DNA of 64,000 nucleotides from Clostridiales bacterium (GTDB taxonomy: Bacteria > Bacillota > Clostridia > Christensenellales > Aristaeellaceae). The DNA lies in contig SVGL01000011.1 of NCBI GenBank assembly GCA_015056325.1, positions 26,524 through 90,523 on the forward strand, read 5' to 3'. The position numbers and the translations under genes are program-made. Shown here piece by piece: positions 56,691 to 64,000 of this stretch (position 1 is its first letter; each line of letters opens with the position of its first letter). Below the pieces are notes generated by a model. The model was not told where the DNA came from, did not search any database, and saw nothing but the letters and a program-made list of their open reading frames with translations.

Positions 56691-57446
56691 TCACTTGTCG
56701 TAGTTCACGACCAGGGAGAAGTCCGCAGCCTTCAGGGACGCGCCGCCGATCAGGCCGCCGTCGATTTCGGGCTGGGCCATCAGGCCCTTGACGTTCTTGG
56801 GGTTCATGGAGCCGCCGTACTGGATGCGCACCTTGTCAGCGCACTCCTGGCCGTAGGTGCGGGCGATGGCCTTGCGGATCACGCCGATGGTCTCGTTGGC
56901 CTGCTCATCGGTGGCGGTCAGGCCGGTGCCGATGGCCCACACGGGCTCGTAAGCGATGATGACCTCGTCGGCCACCTGCTCGGCGGTCAGGCCGTTCAGG
57001 GCCATGATGGTCTGGAAGTCAACCAGGCCGTCGGTGGCGCCTGCTTCGCGGACTTCCTTCATTTCGCCCACGCACAGGATGGCCTTCAGGCCGGCGTTCA
57101 CAGCAGCCAGCACGCGCTTGTTGACAGTCCGATCGGTCTCGCCGAAGTACTGACGGCGCTCGGAGTGGCCGATGACCACGTACTCAACGCCAGCGGCGAC
57201 CAGCATGTCAGCGGACAACTCGCCGGTGTAAGCGCCGGAAGCGGCCCAGTGCACGTTCTGCGCGCCGACCTTGATGTTGGAGCCGGCAGCGGCTTCCTTC
57301 ACGGCGGCGATGTCCACCGCGGGGACGCAGACGACCACGTCGCACTGCGCGTCAGCCACCAGGGGCTTGAGCTCGTTGACGAGCGCGGCAGCCTCGGCGG
57401 GGGTCTTGTTCATCTTCCAGTTGCCAGCGATAATGGGCTTACGCAT
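56691..57446 (-). CDS. tpiA: Triosephosphate isomerase
   Basis: TpiA interconverts dihydroxyacetone phosphate and glyceraldehyde 3-phosphate. The 251-residue protein has [33 protein letters not shown] (catalytic His), [10 protein letters not shown] (catalytic Glu) and [14 protein letters not shown] at 57446 follows GAGGTGA; an in-frame GTG at 57455 is not used. It lies downstream of pgk, from which a repeat separates it. Confidence 0.97.
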   Translation of the reverse strand: MRKPIIAGNWKMNKTPAEAAALVNELKPLVADAQCDVVVCVPAVDIAAVKEAAAGSNIKVGAQNVHWAASGAYTGELSADMLVAAGVEYVVIGHSERRQYFGETDRTVNKRVLAAVNAGLKAILCVGEMKEVREAGATDGLVDFQTIMALNGLTAEQVADEVIIAYEPVWAIGTGLTATDEQANETIGVIRKAIARTYGQECADKVRIQYGGSMNPKNVKGLMAQPEIDGGLIGGASLKAADFSLVVNYDK

Positions 57447-57537
57447 TGGAATCACCTCATATCATTATTTACAGGATAAAGCCGTCCCCGCAAGAATACG
57501 GGGACGGTTGAAGTCATTGTCACTTTCCGTCGGTTAC

Positions 57538-57620
57538 CGCGTCGCGGTGCATCTGTCATGCGCCGTGACTCCCACAAAGGAATCAGCGCCGCGCGGCAGC
57601 GCCGAAACGGGTCGAAGACC
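57538..57620 (-). repeat. 3'-end repeat unit, copy B
   Basis: Directly after the pgk stop, on the minus strand, comes GGTCTTCGACCC-GTTT-GGCGCTGCCGCGCGGCG and TTCCTTTG-GGGAGTCACG, then a GCGACGCGG tail. It matches the uxaA 3' copy (23117-23218) in order and orientation, with only a few changes in the first 58 bases. Confidence 0.75.
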
Positions 57621-57621
57621 A

Positions 57622-58818
<1,197 letters not shown>

Positions 58819-58923
58819 TGGAATGCACACTCCTTCAAAATGATCATTGAGAATCGGTGTATATTTGAGCGCCCGGAGGCGTACAAATCACGCATGGGGC
58901 AAAGCACATACGCCTACTCGTAC

Positions 58924-58952
58924 ATTTTACCACAATCCCCTCATATTGGCAA
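58924..58952 (-). promoter_or_regulatory. Sigma-A promoter of pgk
   Basis: TTGCCA (58947-58952), 17-base spacer and TAAAAT (58924-58929). Confidence 0.75.
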
Positions 58953-59032
58953 GAGCTCATCGGGCAGAAAAGCTCCCCTCAACCGGCTTTTTTGTCAGAA
59001 ATTTCACGATTTCCTGTCCGGAGGTAGCTTCG

Positions 59033-59290
59033 ATGACCAGTTATCCCCTGCAAACCATTGCCGTACTGATTCTGACCGCTCTGCTGCTGACCTGGTTTTC
59101 CCTGCGGTATGATCCGCAAAAACCCCATGCGCGCTGGATGCGGCATGGGGTTGTGGGGTTGCTCATGCTGTGCGTATGGAATTGTCTTCCCCTGCCTCAG
59201 GTCGGGGTGAATCCCCTGTCGGTGATGGTCACCGGCGCACTGGGACTGCCCGGTCTGGGGCTGGTGGCGGTGATGAACCTGCTTCCTTAG
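59033..59290 (+). CDS. BofA-family protein (pro-sigma-K processing regulator type)
   Basis: The 85-residue membrane protein has an N-terminal helix (about residues 6-23), a second helix (about 39-52) and the C-terminal NPLSVMVTGALGLPGLGLVAV, the hallmark of BofA. In Bacillus BofA holds the SpoIVFB protease inactive until late sporulation. The gene is placed here as in many Clostridia, not next to recR. GGAGG lies 8 bases before the ATG. It is convergent with thiI and overlaps it by 4 bases. Confidence 0.82.
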   Translation: MTSYPLQTIAVLILTALLLTWFSLRYDPQKPHARWMRHGVVGLLMLCVWNCLPLPQVGVNPLSVMVTGALGLPGLGLVAVMNLLP

Positions 59291-60432
59291 CAGGTCACGA
59301 TCTCAATGCCGTCCACGGCCTCCTGGATGAGGGCCTCCATGTCCAACTTGGCCTCCGCCGCCTCGATGATATCCAGATGGGGATGGGTCGCGGGATGGCG
59401 GGGCGTGAAGACCGTGCAGCAGTCCTCATAGGGCAGGCTGGAGGTTTCCATGGTGCCGATCTTCTCGGCGATGGCGATGATCTCGGTCTTGTCAAAGCCG
59501 ATCACCGGGCGGAAGACGGGCATGTTCACCACCATATCGGTAGTCCCCAGCGCCGTCATGGTCTGGGAGGCCACCTGGCCGATGGATTCGCCAGTGATCA
59601 GCGCCTCGGACTTCTCGGTGATGGCCACACGCTCGGCGATGCGCATCATGAAGCGGCGCATGATCAGCGTCGTGTACTCGTCGGGGCACTTCTCGTGGAT
59701 CTCCATCTGGATCTTGGTGAAGGGCACCACATGCACGCGGATGCCGCAGCAGCTTTCTGAGAGGATGCGGGCAAGGTCCAGCACCTTTTCCTTCGCACGG
59801 TCGGAGGTGTAGGGGTAGGAATGGAAGTGCACCGCATTGATGTGCACGCCGCGCTTGGCGATCATCCAGCCGGCCACCGGGCTGTCGATGCCGCCGGAAA
59901 GCAGCAGCGTCGCGCGGCCATTGGTGCCCACAGGCATGCCGCCCACCGCAGGCACGACCTTCACGTACAGGTAGGCGTGGTCGCGAATCTCCACGTTCAT
60001 GACGTGGTCGGGGTTCTTCACGTCCACGGAGAGATTCTTGTTGGCAACCAGCACCCGATGGCCGATCTGGCCGTTGATGGCGGGGCTGTCCAGGGGATAG
60101 CGCTTGTCGGAGCGGCGGGCAGTCACCTTGAAGGTACCGCGCAGATCCGCCATCATGGCAACAGCCTGGGCCGCCACGGCATCGAAGTCCTCCTTGGGCA
60201 TTTCGATGGCGGGGCAGACGCTGTGCACGCCAAAGACCTTGGTCACCTTGCGGATAGCTTCGTCCTGGTCGGAATAGTCGGTGACGAAAATGCGGCTGTC
60301 ATTGAGGTAGACCGTTGCGCCCAGATCCTGCACGGCGCGCTTGACGCGCTTGACCAGCGCGCGCATGAAAACAGGGCGGTTCTGCCCCTTGAGGAAAATC
60401 TCGCCATAGCGGACGAGCAGCAGTTCACGCAT
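59287..60432 (-). CDS. thiI: tRNA 4-thiouridine synthase ThiI
   Basis: ThiI activates U8 of tRNA with ATP and inserts sulfur delivered by a cysteine desulfurase. The 381-residue protein has a ferredoxin-like/THUMP N-terminus (about 1-165) and a PP-loop LLLSGGIDSPVAGW (about 182). The C-terminal rhodanese domain of E. coli ThiI is absent, as in most Gram-positive forms. The desulfurase gene lies 12 bases upstream, the usual nifS/iscS-thiI pairing. Confidence 0.95.
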   Translation of the reverse strand: MRELLLVRYGEIFLKGQNRPVFMRALVKRVKRAVQDLGATVYLNDSRIFVTDYSDQDEAIRKVTKVFGVHSVCPAIEMPKEDFDAVAAQAVAMMADLRGTFKVTARRSDKRYPLDSPAINGQIGHRVLVANKNLSVDVKNPDHVMNVEIRDHAYLYVKVVPAVGGMPVGTNGRATLLLSGGIDSPVAGWMIAKRGVHINAVHFHSYPYTSDRAKEKVLDLARILSESCCGIRVHVVPFTKIQMEIHEKCPDEYTTLIMRRFMMRIAERVAITEKSEALITGESIGQVASQTMTALGTTDMVVNMPVFRPVIGFDKTEIIAIAEKIGTMETSSLPYEDCCTVFTPRHPATHPHLDIIEAAEAKLDMEALIQEAVDGIEIVTC

Positions 60433-60444
60433 GTGATTGGCTCC

Positions 60445-61608
60445 TTATCGTCTGACATATGCCTTGAGCATGTCGTAGTGTTTCTTGATGGCTGCAATGG
60501 TGTAGTCGATGTCCTCTTCCGTGGTGTCGGGGCAGAGGGAGAAGCGCAGCGCGCAGTCAGCCTCGGCGGTGGAAAGGCCCATGGCCGTCAGCACGGTGGA
60601 CACCTTCTGCTTGTGAGCCCCACAGGCACTTCCTGCACTGACGTAAATACCGTCACCCTCCAGGGCGAAGAGCATCGTCTGGCTGCGGACGGGCGCAAGC
60701 GTCACGTTGAGGATGTGGGGAGCGCAGGCCGGATCATCCAGCGCGGGGCCATTGATTTTGGCCGTCGGAACAGCTCCCTGAATACCCGCCCATAGGCGCT
60801 GCTTGAGCGCCATCATATGCGCACTGCTTTCCGCCGGGTAGGTGCGCACTGCCTCACCCATGCCGACGATGCCGGGGACATTCTCCGTGCCGGAGCGGAT
60901 GTCGCCCTCCTGCCCGCCGCCAAAGACGATGGGCGCAACCCGGTGCCCCTTGCGCAGGATCAATCCGCCCACACCTTTGCTGGCGTGGATCTTGTGGCCG
61001 GAGAAGGCATAGCTCTGCACGCCGGACTTGCCAAAGTGGAAAGGTACCCGCAGGAAGCCCTGCACACCATCCACATGGATGGCTGCCTTGGGGCAATACT
61101 GGTCACGCAGCTTGCACACCGCCTCGATGGGCTGCACCGCGCCGACCTCGTTGTTCACCTGCATGAGAGTGATCAGGTGCACGTCCTCGCCCAGCATGGC
61201 TTCCAGCTTTTCCAGGTCGCACACGCCCTGCTTGTCCACCGGGATGTGCTCCACCCTGTGGCCCATGCGAGTGATCTCCTGGGCGCAGTTCAGCACCGCC
61301 GGATGTTCCACGCTGAAGAGCAGCACGCGGCCGGACTTCTTTACCGTACGCAGGTAGCCCAGGATGGCAATGTTGTCCGCCTCAGTGCCGCCAGCGGTAA
61401 ACACCAGCGTATGACCCGCAGCACCAGCCGCCTTCTGACAGACTTCACGAGCGGCGGACATGAGCTTCTCCGCCTGCATGGCGGGCTGATAGAGGGCACT
61501 GGGGTTATGCCAGTTTTGCGTCAGGATCCCGAGCATAGCAGACACCACCGCATCCGAAGGACGGGTGGTGGCGCTGTTGTCCAGATATACGTTTCGGGTT
61601 GCCATCAT
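60445..61608 (-). CDS. Cysteine desulfurase (NifS/IscS type)
   Basis: A 387-residue PLP enzyme with YLDNSATTRPS, FTAGGTEADN, SVEHPAV, VDGVQGFLRVPF, SGHKIHASKGVGGL (PLP Lys) and the SAGSACG catalytic-Cys loop near residue 325. It frees sulfur from cysteine for ThiI and possibly other acceptors. The start overlaps the upstream stop (TGATG), and thiI follows by 12 bases. Confidence 0.93.
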   Translation of the reverse strand: MMATRNVYLDNSATTRPSDAVVSAMLGILTQNWHNPSALYQPAMQAEKLMSAAREVCQKAAGAAGHTLVFTAGGTEADNIAILGYLRTVKKSGRVLLFSVEHPAVLNCAQEITRMGHRVEHIPVDKQGVCDLEKLEAMLGEDVHLITLMQVNNEVGAVQPIEAVCKLRDQYCPKAAIHVDGVQGFLRVPFHFGKSGVQSYAFSGHKIHASKGVGGLILRKGHRVAPIVFGGGQEGDIRSGTENVPGIVGMGEAVRTYPAESSAHMMALKQRLWAGIQGAVPTAKINGPALDDPACAPHILNVTLAPVRSQTMLFALEGDGIYVSAGSACGAHKQKVSTVLTAMGLSTAEADCALRFSLCPDTTEEDIDYTIAAIKKHYDMLKAYVRR

Positions 61609-62141
61609 CAGTTCTCCTGATGGGCGCCGTAGGGCAGGTAGTGCTTGATGTAGCCCACCATCTCCTCGCTGGGCTCAAAGACGATGACGCTCTTGGCGCC
61701 TTCCTTGGAGAAAGCAATGTAATACAGCTCGCTGTCACGGTTAAGGAACCAGCGCAGGTGCTTGATGTTATTGCCGGAGGTATGACGGCGGAAGGAGCCG
61801 CTGTTCACCTTGCCGAAGGCATCCACCTTGGCAATGTTCAGGCTGCCCAGAGACTTACGCTTCTTGTTATTGAACACCATCGCGAAGTCCAGAGAACCAT
61901 TGGTGAAGGTATACTCATACTCGGTGCGGAAGCGGTCATGGATAATCCACAGGTACAGGGCAATGCCCAGGGGGATCAGGGTCGCAATCACCGTGTACAG
62001 ATTGAAGGCATAGGGCAGCGAATACACCATGGAAACACCAATGACTGCGCAGAAAATCATCAGCACCCAGCTGCCATAGTACAGCACTTCATCCAGGCCG
62101 CGCTTATGCTTGGAAACGGCCTCTTCCAGAAAACGATCCAT
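61608..62141 (-). CDS. Two-helix membrane protein, DUF6106-like
   Basis: The 177-residue protein has two close membrane helices (about residues 22-42 and 47-66) and a C-terminal soluble domain with beta strands (YEYTFTNGSLDFAMVF, KSVIVFEPSEEMVGYI) like a PH-type domain. It recalls the Clostridia-restricted DUF6106 family; no function is known. GGAGGG precedes the ATG. It is the first gene before the desulfurase and thiI. Confidence 0.65.
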   Translation of the reverse strand: MDRFLEEAVSKHKRGLDEVLYYGSWVLMIFCAVIGVSMVYSLPYAFNLYTVIATLIPLGIALYLWIIHDRFRTEYEYTFTNGSLDFAMVFNNKKRKSLGSLNIAKVDAFGKVNSGSFRRHTSGNNIKHLRWFLNRDSELYYIAFSKEGAKSVIVFEPSEEMVGYIKHYLPYGAHQEN

Positions 62142-62189
62142 ATCTTTTACCCTCCAAATGAATTTTGATTACATGGTAACCCGGCTATA

Positions 62190-62642
62190 TTAAAGAAAGA
62201 TGAACGCCAGCGCGGTCAGCACGCCCACAACGAAGCCGCCGGCAACCTCCACCTTCGTGTGGCCGACCAGCTCCTTGAGCTCCACATCGGTAATGGGCTG
62301 GCCATCCACAAAGACCTTCTGAATGATCTCATTGAGCACCTGTCCCTGCACGCCGGTCTCATGGCGCACGCCGGATGCATCGTACATGACGATCGCCGCC
62401 AGCACCACCGCGATGGCAAAGCCTGGGGAATCAAAGCCCAGCGTCGCTCCGACCATAATGGTCATGGACACAACAAAGGCCGTGTGGGAGGACGGCATGC
62501 CGCCGCTGCCAAAAAAGCGCATCCAATCCAGCTTCTTCTCCACCAGCCAGTAGGTCGGGATCTTCAGCGCCTGGGCAGCGAACCACGCCGCTACAGCACA
62601 CCAGAGTACCCGGTTCTGGAAAATACCAAGAATGTCGTGCAA
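62190..62642 (-). CDS. Divergent PAP2-family protein (DUF212)
   Basis: The 150-residue membrane protein has the DUF212 signatures FGSGGMPSSHTAFVVSM and YDASGVRHETGVQGQVLNEI, plus a C-terminal GHTKVEVAGGFVVGV. These match the phosphatase P-loop of PAP2 enzymes (SGGMPSSH), suggesting a lipid or polyprenyl phosphatase. It starts with TTG 8 bases after GGAGG. It follows ispA by 51 bases, which would fit isoprenoid-lipid metabolism (inference). Confidence 0.87.
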   Translation of the reverse strand: MHDILGIFQNRVLWCAVAAWFAAQALKIPTYWLVEKKLDWMRFFGSGGMPSSHTAFVVSMTIMVGATLGFDSPGFAIAVVLAAIVMYDASGVRHETGVQGQVLNEIIQKVFVDGQPITDVELKELVGHTKVEVAGGFVVGVLTALAFIFL

Positions 62643-62693
62643 AGAGAAAACCTCCGTTTCCTTCGCGCACGGCGCGTTAAGAACTCATCCTTC

Positions 62694-63569
62694 TTATTGT
62701 ACTCTGTTCAGGGTGCTTTGCGCAAGGGTTTTGAGGAAATTTGTCTCCCCGCCGATCAAATTCAGCGCGGCGACTGCCCTTTCCACCGCGATTTTTGCGT
62801 CCTCGCGGGTCGCTTCGACGCCCTTGACCGCCACCCAGGTGAGCTTGCCCTCCGCAGCGTCCTTGCCGGGGGTCTTGCCCAGGGTCGCGGCGTCGCCCTC
62901 CACGTCCAGGAGGTCGTCCACCATCTGGAAGGCCAAGCCCAGGTTCACGCCGTATTCGCAGCCAGCAGCGACCGTCTTTTCGTCCGCACCGGCGAGGATG
63001 AAGCCCGCCTCGACAGGCGCAGTAAGCAGATCCGCCGTTTTGTGCCGGTGGATGTAATCGACCTTCTCCTGCGTGGGCTCACTCCCCTCGCCGGTCACGT
63101 CCATCACCTGGCCAGCCACCATGCCGGTTACGCCGGCGCGGCGTGCAATGGCTTCCGCTGCGCGGACGCCGCGAAGATCGCCCATCTGCACTGCAGCGCG
63201 GAGCATCAGCTCCATTGCCGCAGACAGCAATCCGTCGCCTGCCAAAATGGCCATTCCCTCGCCATACACCTTGTGGTTGGTGGGGCGGCCGCGGCGCAGG
63301 TCATCGTTATCCATCGCAGGAAGGTCGTCGTGAATGAGGGAGTAGGTGTGGATCATCTCCAGCGCGCAGGCGAAGGGCAATGCCTCGTTGACGTCGCCGC
63401 CCAGGGTGTCGCATGCCGCCAGCAGCAGCACCGGACGCAGCCGCTTGCCGCCAGCCGAGAGAGAGTAATCCATCGCCTCAAAGAGCTTCTCCGGGATGTA
63501 CCCCAGGGACGTCAGCTGCACGGAAAGCGCACCCTCCACCAGCTGGAGGTACTCGGCATAAGTATTCAT
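62694..63569 (-). CDS. ispA: Farnesyl diphosphate synthase
   Basis: IspA condenses IPP and DMAPP to farnesyl diphosphate for undecaprenyl and quinone synthesis. The 291-residue protein has GGKRLRPVLL, the first Asp-rich motif LIHDDLPAMDNDDLRRG, KTADLLTAPV and the second motif FQMVDDLLDVEGD. The start overlaps the xseB stop by 4 bases. It is in the common xseA-xseB-ispA order. Confidence 0.96.
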   Translation of the reverse strand: MNTYAEYLQLVEGALSVQLTSLGYIPEKLFEAMDYSLSAGGKRLRPVLLLAACDTLGGDVNEALPFACALEMIHTYSLIHDDLPAMDNDDLRRGRPTNHKVYGEGMAILAGDGLLSAAMELMLRAAVQMGDLRGVRAAEAIARRAGVTGMVAGQVMDVTGEGSEPTQEKVDYIHRHKTADLLTAPVEAGFILAGADEKTVAAGCEYGVNLGLAFQMVDDLLDVEGDAATLGKTPGKDAAEGKLTWVAVKGVEATREDAKIAVERAVAALNLIGGETNFLKTLAQSTLNRVQ

Positions 63570-63802
63570 TCCTCCACCTCCAGGGGGACTTCCTCCACGG
63601 AGCCGTCCGCAGCGCGGCGCAGCACCGTCAGCTTCTGCTGGGCGGATTGCAGCTCCTTTTCCAGCGCGGCAAGGGCCTGCATGCCCTCTTCGTAGCGTTT
63701 GAGGGCCTCCTCCAGCGGCAGCGCACCGGACTCCATCTCGCTGATGAGCGTCTCCACCTGGACGAGGCGTTCCTCCAGGGTCAGCTTCTTCTTCGCAGCC
63801 AT
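63566..63802 (-). CDS. xseB: Exodeoxyribonuclease VII small subunit
   Basis: The 78-residue helical protein has the XseB pattern LTLEERLVQVETLISEME followed by LPLEEALKRYEEGMQ. With XseA it degrades single-stranded DNA. ATG at 63802 follows GGAGG; the stop lies inside the ispA start and the xseA stop lies just upstream. Confidence 0.94.
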   Translation of the reverse strand: MAAKKKLTLEERLVQVETLISEMESGALPLEEALKRYEEGMQALAALEKELQSAQQKLTVLRRAADGSVEEVPLEVEE

Positions 63803-63803
63803 G

Positions 63804-64000
63804 TTATCTCCTCCGTTCGACCTCCACGCTGCCGTCACGGAAGCGCAGGGTCATGTGGGTGATGTCGTTTGCCGTGTTTGCGCTCGTAATAACCTTGTCG
63901 CCATCCATCACCAGCGCATAGCCGCGCTCCAGCACGGCAGACGGGTTGAGCGCCGCCAGCCTTGCCTTGGCTCGTTCGATACGTTCCTGCGGGCGGCTGA
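63804..64000 (-). CDS. xseA: Exodeoxyribonuclease VII large subunit, partial (C-terminus)
   Basis: Only the last 65 codons are in the window. They contain the typical XseA C-terminal motif LNPSAVLERGYALV with DGDKVITSA. The stop TAA lies one base before the xseB ATG. The rest of the gene is beyond position 64000. Confidence 0.92.
   Translation of the reverse strand, partial: SRPQERIERAKARLAALNPSAVLERGYALVMDGDKVITSANTANDITHMTLRFRDGSVEVERRR

Overview
The window reads as the chromosome of a GC-rich, spore-lineage member of the Clostridia (Bacillota). The evidence is a class-I THF riboswitch, a lysine riboswitch, two T-box leaders on tRNA-synthetase genes, a BofA-family protein, ABC-type polyamine uptake with a cupin regulator, and strong Gram-positive ribosome binding sites and sigma-A promoters almost everywhere. 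A gut or rumen lifestyle is suggested, not proven, by pectin and uronate catabolism, acetate formation by PduL plus AckA, and an apparently ammonia-dependent carbamoyl-phosphate synthase. I see no phage, insertion sequence, CRISPR array or rRNA operon.

Layout. 1-3736: partial folT behind a THF riboswitch, then asd-dapA-dapB (aspartate to tetrahydrodipicolinate) behind a lysine riboswitch with its own terminator. 3.8-10.4 kb: a small membrane protein, a three-gene operon encoding a MotAB/ZorAB-like ion-driven motor pair plus an anchored exterior protein, two secreted SH3b proteins and an orphan CadC-like ArsR repressor. 10.4-17.2 kb: TldE/TldD, Nudix, DUF3795-like and unknown proteins, M18 aminopeptidase, and a ferredoxin-like protein. 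17.3-27.5 kb: a pectin/galacturonate locus. Extracellular or imported oligomers are handled by a GH28 enzyme, a GH105-like protein, a CE12 esterase and a Gfo/Idh oxidoreductase; galacturonate goes through UxaC, UxaB and UxaA, with a LacI-type regulator and matching palindromic operators. 27.5-32 kb: two identical tRNA-Arg genes, aroA-aroC and T-box-controlled trpS. 32-36.8 kb: cupin regulator plus potABCD. 36.8-43 kb: argF-carA-carB::dapF. 43-49.5 kb: LysM protein, tyrosine phosphatase, XRE regulator, methyltransferase, rsmI, rsmH, folC. 49.6-59 kb: T-box-controlled valS, yceD-rpmF, pduL-ackA, tpiA and pgk. 59-64 kb: bofA, thiI-iscS with a membrane protein, PAP2-like protein, and xseA-xseB-ispA.

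The most unusual points are these. (1) CarA has lost all three glutaminase catalytic residues (Cys, His and Glu positions are Gly247, Gln331 and Ala333) and sits beside argF, which suggests an ammonia-fed synthase for citrulline. (2) CarB is fused in frame to a complete DapF domain whose first catalytic Cys is Ala while the second is kept. (3) An 84-90 nt element with three stems that vary in a compensatory way lies between the T-box terminator and the start codon of both trpS and valS. (4) The motor-like operon at 4.3-7.3 kb resembles the membrane half of Zorya but lacks any Zorya effector. (5) A shared 3'-end repeat directly follows the stop codons of uxaA and pgk.

All calls are from reading the sequence by eye. 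No alignment, database search or structure prediction was run.
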